DNA of 64,000 nt. Source: Mycocentrospora acerina (lineage: Eukaryota; Ascomycota; Dothideomycetes; Pleosporales). A program made the position numbers and the translations under genes. A model generated the notes under the pieces. That model saw only the letters and a list, made by a program, of their open reading frames with translations, made no database searches and was not told the DNA's origin. Below are positions 1 through 12,211 of the stretch, piece by piece; position 1 is the stretch's first letter, and each line of letters opens with the position of its first letter. The stretch is from contig JAKUHH010000014.1 of NCBI GenBank assembly GCA_022701365.1, positions 310,451-374,450 on the forward strand, in the 5' to 3' direction.

Positions 1-3000
1 TTACACTATCCATACTCTACACTCTCTCTTGATATTTTCAATCTTCTGGTAGCGTCACTATCCGACAATTACCTGTAGCGCGTCGGGCATCCTTAAACTG
101 ACTCATTGCCATGCTCACGTGCTTGTACAAGCGTCCCACCCCATGGCTCTCACAAAGATCCCTTTCTGCCTCAGCGAATAATATTCTCTGATACCACAGG
201 CGTATGCAGCGTTTATCACTTACTAGCGGAACAAGGTAACCGGCTTCTACGCCCCGCAGGCGCAGCCCTTCCGTCAGACTCATCCGCGCCTCCTTGTCGG
301 CCCATGAAACCTAGTTGAGCGATCACAACTTCTCAACCCTTACGAATCATGAAGCATTCAACACTTAACGAAGAGTATCAGTGCATTCATTAATGGATGA
401 CTTCTTCCGATCTGCGCCCTATATATTAATCTCAGTCTCGGTGGAGAGCTAAGGAGTGTTTTGCCTGCAAACCCGGCCTTCATATCTGCTTCGGGAGTAC
501 CCTTTGAGCCAGATGCTGGACGGGTGGATCATTTATCCCGCGTGGGGCGGATCACTGTTCGGCTCATCAGATATGGTGTCATCAGAATCAGGGATACTAG
601 TTACCGGCCTACCCTTGGAAGACACTGGAAGGATACTACCGTACAGCCACAGCTGAAACGCTTTCGATGATGGCATTTCAGGCTCATCTTCTCAAAGTAA
701 CATCGAACGACACATCTGAACCATTTGAATTGACGGTTCAACTCACTCAGATCGACAATCATAATTAACTTCGATTTTTAGTACTCTACGGATATTCACG
801 CTTGATCGGATTCGCAAGGGCATTGACGCCAAGGCTGTCAATGCATGTTCCCCCTCGAAGTTGATGGGCAGTCAGTTTTCGTAAGGCCAAAATGAACCCG
901 AACTGCAGCGGGACTAGCACAACGGAATGTGTGATAAGACCCACACCTTGAGTGGCCCCCTCGTGCTCTTGATCGGCTAAACTACTTGCCGCGACTGTTG
1001 GAGGCCTTCGAGAAGCAATTCTGTCATTCGACGCATTTCCGTTACTTGCAGCGGGTCATCGTTACCCGAGAATGATCTCCCCCTGGGTCGGGCATGTGAC
1101 CATTGCTACCATCCGAACAAACTATCGCCGGTTCACAGATCAGCTTTAGGAACCTAAGGAACGTTTCATTAACATCTGATAAAATACCACAAGAGATCAA
1201 TCAAATCGATCGTCAAGCCATATTGGGGATCCTACGCAATCGAAGAAACTAGCGGTAAGCTAGATCTATGACCCAGGGCCAGTGCTAAAGCTCCTTGCAG
1301 GTATAGCTCCATGTCCCGGCCGCTCGATGAAGTTTCAGTGCCAGGACTTTGCGCGAGCTTCATTGTCATGTAAAATAAATTTCTACTTGCTATGAATGGC
1401 ACATTCACCTTCACGTCATCCGTGTTTCAGCATGGCGACAGTTGGAAGGTCTAATGATAGAAACAGGTTGCGATGCATAAGCACTACCCAAATCGATAAT
1501 AGAATCGAAGAATATGCCCTAACAAATGCGCTTAGTTCGCAAACTCTGCCACGCTCACACTGAGTGAACACTAAGCAAGACCCACACAGCTCAGCTGTGG
1601 TCGCTACACGCTCGACACCGATATACAAACTCTCAGATACTAAACCCCAGATGAAAGCCTCCATGATTCAATTTTACTGAGAGTGAGCGATCCTCAAAGA
1701 TTTCCCATATGATGATGTGCTTCTCGATCGATCTACACCCACAGTGAGAAGACTGATCTGCCGAGGTGTCTCCGCTTTTGCGATCTCAGCTTCCCCTTTA
1801 TTCACCTGTCTTCTTCGCCTCGCGTCTCAGTGCAACAGTGGGAGTGGACTGCTTGCAACGGATCCCGAGAATGCAGCTACTTCAACACCACTGACAATAC
1901 ACAGTCACGATGAGCCATTACGAAGGGCGCGTTTTGGTTAGAGTGTCATCCCTTACAAACGCCCAAACCTCACGGCCGAAACTACGTACGATTATGCCTT
2001 ACTAGAAGTTTAGATATAAACGATGCCTATTTTCGGTCATGCTCGTCTCAAGGCCTCGTCCACAAGACGTCTAGCCGACGCGCCGATTGTTGAGCCTTCT
2101 CTTGACAATCGGAAACGAAACGCCAAAGGCAGAACATTTATTGCTTCTTCTCGCTTACCAGCTATCGCAAGCATATGTGTCTATCGTTGTGTGGACCCGG
2201 TGCAATGGAGCTCCCGTCAACGGTCCGCCGTGCCACACCCGTCCGACATGGTCGGAACACGAGCCGTACCATCTACACGGGCGGTTGTGCTACCGTAGAC
2301 GTAATCTGTGGACACCCTCCTTATCGTCCAAAACAATGTCGATTGACCAAATGCGAAGGGTAGGAACCAAAGGCACTGTATCGATACGCAACTGCATCTC
2401 AGTCGGCTCCCTCGTCGTATCCCATAAATGTGTGGTTGTGGCTTTTTGAGTTGGCTTCACTCGTTCGACGATATTTCGAAGTTCGAACACACTGTGTTGA
2501 ATGCGCTTCAATGGCAAGTAAAGGTCGAAAGCGACAGTGTCTCAGGCAAGCGCAGTGCGATTTAGCACAGAGAAGTCTGCAGATTCATATTCAGCGAACT
2601 CCTGTTAAAGATTTTGTCAGTTTTCCGCCGCTTGTTTGGATCTAGAAGAGGTGCGCTTAGCTCACCTACAATTGATGAAGTCCAGTATAGTCGCCTTCGC
2701 TCGCTTTCTCCACTACACCCCTATTATCTGACTTCTGAGTCGCTCGGTGGTGGGTGACATCCTTTGAGCGTCCGAAAAACAGAGAGAGGAGTTGATAACG
2801 TGGGGGATTATACGTTGGAATACAAGGACAGGAGCTGCTAGGACTGGTTCAGACAGGTCTGCTACATTCAAGAAGCGGGCGCCGCTTCACAAGTTGATCT
2901 GCCAGGCTTTGCCACGTTCAGGATGTGAACCGGAGAGTAATTGATTACGTGTGTCGCAGGTGAATGGGTTAGTTACACTCTCCACGCAATGCGGGATTCT

Positions 3001-6000
3001 CCGTGGTCCTCACTTCACGATAGGCTTCCAGAAGTAGGTGGCAGTAAGTCATTCACTGAAGTAAATTTTGAGACCGTATATACGGAACGCATCTCCGAGA
3101 CTATCGTGGCCACACCGCTCTTCGCGATGGCGGACGGGATTTAGTGTGCGTTAGCATGTCGGACTAACAGGCCATCAAGACTCAAAATACATGATCACGA
3201 GATGCGAGCACGGCCGAAATTACAACGTCCCGAACGTTTGATCGTCCGGATAGACTTTTTTTCAAAGGCAGCACATCATTTGCCAGTGCCAGTCAATACA
3301 TGACACTTTCCAATAGTGGATAATCATGTTGAGGAAACTTTGACCTGGGAGGAATAAGGGAAGGCATCGGCCCGTCCCGAATACAGCAAACTTAGCCAGT
3401 CATTGAACTTTAATATGGGCCCGCAATTTGAGAGGTGCCGCATGTTTGGGCTGAAATGTGTTGCATCTCCGTACGTAAGCCGCCTGTGGCTCGGCTGTCC
3501 CCACATATGCAGATGCTCCGCCTAGCATTATCGTGATATTATCAGGCTACTTCCCTCTACTTTCAAGCAATTCAAGCTACCAAAAAATTACCGAAAGATG
3601 ATCACCAGAAGCACCAGCTTGCGCAACTCGGTAAGGTGCAATTGTCTCAAATCACATTGCACAACCTTGTTCTCCACATCCCATGCCATCTCGCTTACCA
3701 AAGCTTCACGGACACGATTCCGTTTCAGTCACGGAGCTTGGACCTTAACTCTGCAATTCTGAGTCTGTTTGAAGCCTTTTGATCGTTTGCATAACTTTAT
3801 CGTATTTTGAGAGCATGTGTCTTTGAACTGAGCTGCTCACTTCCATGTTGTGAGGCTTAAATAACAACCTCTTCACGATCAAACAAAGATTTATTATAAT
3901 CTACTCACACACCGTAGAGACGTAAACAATCCTCAATTTTCGCAGACACCGATGGACCCCCTCTCGCACCCGAGTGTATGATACCTCCTCCAGTCTTTCC
4001 TCATCATCCCTCTCGCCGAGAGTCATAGATAAACTCTACCTATAACGTGTGCGGATATACCTGTCGAACTACCCGTCAGCTCATCGCAAAAAGCGACAAC
4101 AATACTCGCCCAAGAAGTGTTCTGATAGCAAACTGAAATCATTAGATACCCTTACAGTGCCAACGGTCTCGCTGTTGATCACTATACATACGCAAAAGTC
4201 AAGCCAATCTAGAATCACGATGCTTAGTTAACGCTCCTTAGTTGTACATACAACCAGAGCTGTTTGCAAGGCTTTTCCATTTGCCTTGCGCTGCGAAGGG
4301 TAACTTTATATTTAGGTTATGTTCACATTGGTTTGAAAAAGTTTGCCGGCAAAAACACGACATAAATGTCAGTGAAGCAGTCCATAGCCGGTCCCGATTG
4401 TCAAGAATGCTTCATGGGATTTGACCTCTAATCGGCCAGCTTCCGGGCTCAAGTACGACAATCTGATTGCTTTACCAGCGATCGCAAGTAATAAATTACA
4501 CTACATGCAGATACAAGTGCGGTACCCGTCAAAACAAATCTTCGGTGAATTGCTGCCTGCTTTCAGAACGACACAAAAAACATAAAATAGATTTTTTGGT
4601 ACCTCGCAAACGCAACAAACATCTTACATACCTTGCTCCCAAATGTTCCTTTTATTTTTGAGTATCTCTAACAGACTCCCGAACTTTTTGCCTGTCTAAC
4701 TGGTTCTTCATCATCTGTGCCCACTAGTATACCACAGCACTTGCTGCAGATATCAGTCCAATTAACGAATTCTACACGTATCTTTGTGCAACACTTTACA
4801 TTGATAGCAGGTATACCCCCTTTTTTCTTACTCATACACCTCGCCGTTTTATTACTGCGTCGTTGTTGACCTTGATTGGCCGTACCACAGTGTCGGGACA
4901 AGGGCTAATACCTTCGGTCCCAAACTTCGACGCTGATGCTGACTCAAACGCACAGGGATGCGCCACATCAACGACGACATGAAAAGTATCGCAGCTAGAA
5001 ACTAGATATACATAGTCCATGTTCTGAATATCGCATCGCATTCAAGCTGCTGCGGCTATCTTGAGTCCCACATATGTTCCCAGCAATAGCCGGCTTTGAT
5101 CAGGCTGTCGAGTGGGTTGGGGCAATTTCGAGATCCTGGCAGGCGCGAGTATAGATGACTTATTTGCAGCTTCATCAGTCGGCGATGGAGATACCTTGCT
5201 TGTCAGTTAACCGAAACCGAAACAAGTCAAACATTTGCGCAAGATGACAAGCCGTCAAAAGAGCACAACATAAATCAGGATCGTAAAGCAAACTAGTAGG
5301 GCAGTCTTAGTTGCATAAAAGCTTGCGATGTCTCAAGGTTCTACTGTTTGAGAATGATAACAAAAAGCGGCGCTGAAACTAAGATTCTGAAATTGTGCTC
5401 TCAGACAAACACGGATAGTCTAATCGCAAAGCGAGTAGCACCTCTCTGTGGCTTTGAGCGCGGACCATAAGGGACAAGTAAATTTTACAATTAGGCAATA
5501 AAAGAATGAAGTTTCACAAGAAGTTGAATTGAAGAAGTCCCAAGGGCAAGTAGTGCAGGAATTTCAGGAAGGGCCAAAGCATAACAGAAAAAAGAAGAGC
5601 TGCAAGCAGCTTGACGGAATTCTGAACTAGATACGGGCACATTTATTCTCCCAGAGAGAGGCGTAAGGGATGGGTTCTACGAGCCTGTATTAAGCCTTCA
5701 TAAGTGTATCGAAGAATACATCTCCCAGTATCGTCTTTCCTCTGAAATTTGGTTAGCTCAAATCTGGAAGATACGAGTAAAAGTAAGACAATAAGACTTG
5801 CCGTCTCTGTGATAACGCCCTCCAAAAATCGCACACCCGGCATTCAAATCTCCTATCTCCCTTTCACCTTTCCTTCGAGGAAATACCCGAGAGGTAGAAG
5901 ACACGCAGAGGATGAGACAACTGTCAGACCTCACACACGCTTCAGAATAGACTACTACGGCATTGAACATCTCATGTAATCCCCATAGCTTAGTCCATCT

Positions 6001-6207
6001 TCATGCTCTAAGGGAGACTCTCTTCAAGACGTTAAACCACTTCAATCAATCAATTAACCAATTTGAGAAAATACACAAACTCGCTCTTCGATTGAGGAAC
6101 GAAATATGCGAGTCAACGGTAAATTTGGGTCCATCATCAAATGACATTTCGAGAGAATACCAGCGTTTCCGACAATCTGATACAAATGGTAGCTAGGTAT
6201 ACATCCA

Positions 6208-6884
6208 CTAGTAGACAGATGACCCGTGTGATTGTCGAAGCGTTAAAGCTCTTCCACCCGAGCAAAATGTAAACTTTTGAGTACACGTTTTGACATTGTG
6301 TATCTCGCAGTCATCTCCCATTGCGAAGGGAGCAATCTTAGGGGCTGGAATAGCCTCTTTGATATGGAGACGATAGCCATACATGATAATCTCAGCATTC
6401 CGAGCCTCAATCTCATTATTGGTCTTCCTAACAGGCGCGAAATACATGTAACTCACATGCATACCTACGAGAACATGATGATCAAAAAACTGTCTGAGCA
6501 AAAGTGTTTCTTACTAAATTTTACAACGATTGATTGACCAATATTGGAAGGAGAGAATATGCGGACACGTCTAAGAAAATTAATATTTCTTGTATATGGA
6601 CTCGCGCGGATCATTGATGGATGATTTGTCGTGTTAGAGAAGCTCGTGCTCCAGCCCCCTTTCCAAATGGCATGATGAAATTTTGATACGATCTTCTTCC
6701 GTGGAAATAGCATCAGGAGATTTGCGGTTGATTTAGCTCGCCATTCCATAGTGTCGTATTTAGTGCCCCTAAGGATAGTTGTTTCTTCTTGATTGTTCTC
6801 AAGTTGCAAGTACCTTATATTTTGGGCTGCTAGAGTGGACTTGATAGCTTCTGTTAAGCCAGGGGTTTGGACATTGAGCGACAT
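6208..6884 (-). pseudogene. Possible relic gene in AT-rich block (weak)
   Basis: Two overlapping minus-strand frames in different registers (6884 to 6465, 139 codons with a real ATG; 6501 to 6208, 97 codons) have more protein-like composition than the rest of the desert, for example a charged stretch with NNEIEARNAEIIMYG in the second. I recognise no family. A frameshift or lost intron could join them, but I see no clear donor/acceptor pair. This may be a decayed gene or transposon fragment, or chance open frames in AT-rich DNA. Confidence 0.2.
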
Positions 6885-7020
6885 GATTATATGGTCAACG
6901 GACCAGCTTGTTGCTATATTATTACCCGTCGTTTTTAAAACAACTACGGAACCATCGTCGTAAGAAAATTAATTTGGAAATGTTGCTTGATTCCTCATTT
7001 CTGAGGCTGTGGTTTTACCC

Positions 7021-7074
7021 TCATTAAAGCTCACTGTACCACAATTCATTAAAGCTCACTGTACCACAATTCAT
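7021..7074. repeat. Perfect 25-bp tandem duplication
   Basis: A 25-bp unit beginning TCATTAAAGCTCACTG occurs twice in perfect tandem (7021-7045 and 7046-7070), followed by the first 4 bases of a third copy. The identity of the copies implies a recent local duplication within otherwise unique AT-rich sequence. Confidence 0.95.
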
Positions 7075-10000
7075 GACGATTTTTATCTCCACAAAATGAG
7101 AATATGCAAGGCGCTTCAAGTAGTTCTTCAATCGGTTAGAAGCTGTTCCAAACGAAGCGCTCTACAACCGCGTTTTCCTGTAAAAATTGCGAGCTGCCTT
7201 CAGATTTTTGACTCTCGCGATTTCAAGACAATGAATCACCTTTTTTCCTCTTCCAGATGTTGAAGATGCTCATTAGGTAGAATACTAGTCCGACTAATCT
7301 TGCGAATAGTAATTGAACCGCAGTGTACTTTAGCCTCCTTCACCCTATTCCTTAGCTTGATTCATCCTCATATTGTTGTCCATCTTCAGGATTTAAGGAT
7401 AGAAAATCCCGAATCCTAAATCTCCATAGACTATTTGCAACCCTGACTCTTTTTCTAGGGGTTCTGTGGAGTGATCAGAGTGTAGTATTCGAATATGGAA
7501 GGCATTTTTCAGTTAGTGGATGATTTGCTCGCGATTTAATTGATCATATCAATAAAAGAGGTTAGGTTTTACGGTTTCAATGGATAGAACTTGATTAATG
7601 AGTGCTTGTAGGTATTGCGTTGAGGTCTATCTCAATTTTGGATTTGATTGAATCCAATTTTCTGGAATTGAGTAAAGTACTGGTGGCTTATCAATGCACT
7701 CCTCTCTGCAACATCAAATCTTTATTTTCAAAACATGAAATATATTCATCACTCGGTATAATGGAGAGGCTCTAGAAAAGGATGGTTGGTAGTATCTGCT
7801 AACGCGGCGCCAGTTAGACTTAGCATACTTGCTTTGGGTGTATTCATTATTTCGTGCAATCTTTGGGCGCAACTACTAGGTCGAGGAGTAAAACCGGTTC
7901 GTGGCGTTGATCGAAGAAGAATTTTGGAACCACAAGTTTCGTTCGAAGGTCAGGGTAATTAGCTCCGAATACAATGATCAAAACACGTCGCAGAAATACC
8001 TGCAGCCACCACTGAGCATTTCATTCGTAGAATCAAATTCATCAGCAACTATCTCCACTTGCAAGTTCACAAAATTGAGTCGCCACGGGAATTGATATAG
8101 CGCATGTTCGGCATCACACCAGCACAGCTCTGTGACGCAGCAGCTGGAAAAAGTATTTCCATTTCGTAGAAAGATCTCAAGACGTTAGACAACTTTCGGT
8201 TGGACATATTTTTCACACAAAAATGAGCATCTTGAACCAGGATGTATTCGTCAATCAATGTAGTTCAGAACAGCAGTGAATTGCGCTGGAGTCAAACCAC
8301 TACCAACAGTAGGGGAAAGCCAAAGACCCTGAGACAGCAAATTTGAGGCTCATCCCGCCCCTCCTGAGAAAACAGCACAGCATCGGGGCGCCTATTGATG
8401 ATCGGTGACTAGGTGGCGCCACTCCCACTAATACGTTAGCTACAATCGATCCAAAACTTAGGGACAGTAACCCTAATCGTCTAATTCTCCGACCCTGCAT
8501 CTGCTGTGAGCAGATCAGTGACAGTTTTATTTAGCTGCAGTGGCTAGAAAACAATGGACAAGCACACTAATGATACTCAGCCAAAAGATGGGGCCAGACA
8601 AGTTTCATGTCACAAGAATCAAGCCTGCAGGATATGGTCGAAGTATCGTGGATTTGGGTCTAGCGGTCTCGAGGCCGTTCGTTCATGTGTAGCGCGTTCA
8701 TAGCCAATCCAACAAGTTGTATTCTGACAAACGACTCTGCGTTGTCGTGGAAGTCAGCTCTTGGCTAAGACACGAACATGTGTATGACAAGATCTTGCAA
8801 ACATCATGGCATTGGAGATGTGAACAACCAGACTTCTAGGCTACGAATCTGAGTGTAACTTGCAGAAATCCGAAACCGAGCCATACAGACCTTACAAAAA
8901 TGGATGAGACATGCATGAGATGCAAACTTGAAGGGCCAAAGAACTGGGTAGGTGAGATGTCAGGTGTTGCGTGATGATTGGAGAAGACGGAGCCAACGAG
9001 AACGCTTGTCGCTGATGCGAAGATACCTAACGTCAAGGGTGACTATATTCGTGTTGGCCACGGCATTTGGCAGCCTTGCTTGGCAGTTGAGGAGTGGTAC
9101 GATAAGACAAGATCAGCTGCATCTGACGATTGCTGTTAACCAGTCTGTCATCAAGGCTTGTCTCTGAGATGCAACATCAATGACCTAGCTGGAGCGGAGA
9201 AATTGGCTATTACGAAATCTTGTCTAGGCAATCTACCTAGCATCGGATGTTGTGCTCAGCCAACACAGTATGCAAGTGGTTGGCACTGTTCAGGGGTATT
9301 CGTGTTCCCGGTGTCAAGTGACAGTAGTTGGGCAACGGAGATGATCGAATGACGGGCATTGTGATAAGTGCACTGCCCTTGAATTGGGCCGACATAGTGG
9401 CCGAATATGTATATCCATTACGAAGCCATCGCTGACCAGCCAGTCCTAAGGGGCTATTCATAGCGGCTTTTGATGTTGTGAAGCTAGCACTGTGCATGTT
9501 ACAGTACTGTGGTACTCTGGATCTCCTGTACCCGAGTTACATTCTATAGGTTATCGATGCTTTGGTAGGCAATTAGCGCATCTTGTGACGATGTCCATGC
9601 GGTATGCCTGACAGCAGGCCGTCTCAGTCTTAACTATTGTCACACGAATGTGATTATGGCCTTTATAAATCACTTTGAAACATACATCACGCATGCCTTA
9701 CCGGAATAAGATGTAAACTGTAGTACTTTATAAGTTCACATGTTATGATTCCACCAACTATGCACGGTCCAATCGTTTGAGACCTGATCCAGGGGGTTGG
9801 TGGTTATACAGCGACATCATTGTGCCTGTACTTCTCGGAGACCAGCCGAGAGTTTTTCTCAAAGGCCGTCCGCATATCATGACCTTTATAAAAAAACTTA
9901 TATTTAATTTGTAGTCCTCAAAAGAGCCTACAGGTTGGACAAGGACACAATTTTGATCGAGGTAGAAGGCTCGAGTATAAATCATCTTCATACCTGTGAT

Positions 10001-12167
10001 GATAACAGACTCGGTCGTTTGTAAATCATGCATGTGGACAAAGGAGAGGAAGGTCACTGTCTCAGAGATGGTTCTCTCCAAAGTCTGGTTCAAATCAGTA
10101 GTCTATAGGATTTGATATAGCTCCCGTCGGAACCTCGCAAACTACACGTTCATACAACGGGGTACTATAAAATACGCTAGCCAGAAGCTGATGATTTTCC
10201 GAATGCTACCGGCCGCGCCGCACGACACGATTGTCTCGCTACCAAATTGGAAGAAACGCTCTGAGCGACATTATTGGTGCAAACCCTTCTATCCCAAGCT
10301 ACAGAACATACTTGACAAAAGCGATGAGCCTGCTGTGAGAATGAACTAAATTAATAACGTGAGTAAACAGCGTTTTAAGCATATTGTCATTTACCAATAC
10401 GGGGCGTTAGCTACCCGTAGTGATGTCAGCATGTCAGTACCAGACTCCAAACCATAGCAACAGTATTTGACTCGAGCGTCTCCATAATTATGTATGGTAC
10501 TAAATTGAGCGGTTCTACGGTTTCACGAGGCTAATTGTGCGAGTCCTAGTACCGTAATGACAGGTCCTGCATGAGTTTGGCCAATTCCCTACTGCTGTAA
10601 GCTCGTTGGCCACTCTCAATGCCATGCCATCGTAGACTCGATAAACTCCCGTTGGGGTGGCATCGATTGCGTCAGGTTATGATCTGAACGTACAATAATA
10701 TCCTCAAGTCTATATCGGGTAGAGTTTATTGTAGCAAAGAATTGAGTAGGCCAGGTGGTATTCAAAAGTTCAATGGAACATACCATATGTTTTAGTCGAC
10801 TACTGAAGTAGACGATCGACTAGTTAGAACAGTATTGAGAGTCAACAAATATCAAGTGAAAGACGCAAGACCACGCTAGTAAGAGTTATTGCATACCGAG
10901 CAAAAGTGCTCAGGGTCAATACCGAATCATACTATCCTTCTTTTCTACTCAAATATGGATACGTGCGTTCAAGTGAGGATAGAAATACTTGGCAACTTAC
11001 TACATCAGTGGCTCCATACAAGGCTCTAACCATAAAGCTAGAAGTGAGCGATACTAGTGTAACAGCGCCTGCAAATTTGGACTAGAAAGTCACCGCCCTT
11101 AACGATATGCTCTCCTCCAGCCTAGTTTGAGCCAGCCGAGACATGAGAATACACCCAGAAGAGTCTTGCTATTTCCGACAATACACTCAAGTTCCTGCAG
11201 CTCGCCATGAAGCTTTCAGGCTATGATAGCTGGTTGGATGCCCAATGTTGACCGTAACGGAGTGGGAGCGGGAGGCCGCAGGACGACGTGCCTCAACGAT
11301 GAAAACCCCATTGGAACACTGGGTATTTAGTGGTCTCATGACAAACTCGAACTTCCTATTCCAGCCGTGATCTCCTAAGCCTGCTCAGCCGCCATCTTAA
11401 TATGCGCTTCAACGGCTGTCGTGCGATCATACACTGGAATCCATGGCTACTGTCGAAGGGCTCTAAGTAACACCGATAGTGTAGTGGCACAATCAGAAAT
11501 CAAGCGGCAGCCCTGCTGCAGCACTCTGTGTTGAGTTGCGTCAGATGATCGACCACGTCTGGAAACAGCAAGAGAGTGCTCGGGATGATCTCGTCTTCGT
11601 TGCTGCAGCAAGCCCTTCCGCGGGCGACGTTGCATGTTGGCGAGGTTTTCAATTTCCTAACGATTGGGTAGGCAGTTTGACGGGCTGCAAAAAGAGGATT
11701 GTAGTGGGAAAGCCAGAAAACTCGTCACCCGCCATCTCTGAGCGCTGAGAGGTAGGCCGCAGCCACGTACGCGACAGATAAGCATGATAGGTAAGATGTA
11801 GCCGCTGCCATTTCCACACTGGATTCTTCCAGTTGGATAACTCAGCAATATGTTGCGACGTCGAGTCGAAGTTTTTTCCTTGGTTGCGACAGTGAGGGTG
11901 GAAAGTTGGGGAGCAGTTGCCGTATAGAGCAAGCGCAGGCGCTAAAAGCGGGATGGCACGTCCGAGCACCCCGTCGAGTTGACCATCCCTGCACAGCTAT
12001 CCATCCATCCCTTGCATCACTCATGCATCCCTCATGCATCCATCCATCTCGACCGCCAGACAGATCGGCGCCCCGTTCTCCTCGTTTTTCTTTGCCGCTC
12101 GCATCTCATCTAAGCCTTGGATATGCCGCCCGCCGCACGCAACCCGTCACGCCTTTGGCGAGGCGCT

Positions 12168-12211
12168 GAATAAAGGCGACTGACTGTCTACGGGCGGCTC
12201 CGCCTTTATTC
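12168..12211. repeat. 11-bp inverted repeat (hairpin)
   Basis: GAATAAAGGCG at 12168-12178 is perfectly complemented by CGCCTTTATTC at 12201-12211, with a 22-nt spacer. It lies in a GC-rich non-coding stretch just after a CATC/ATGC-rich run (about 12,000-12,050). It could be a cruciform, a remnant of a small inverted-repeat element, or chance. Confidence 0.7.
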
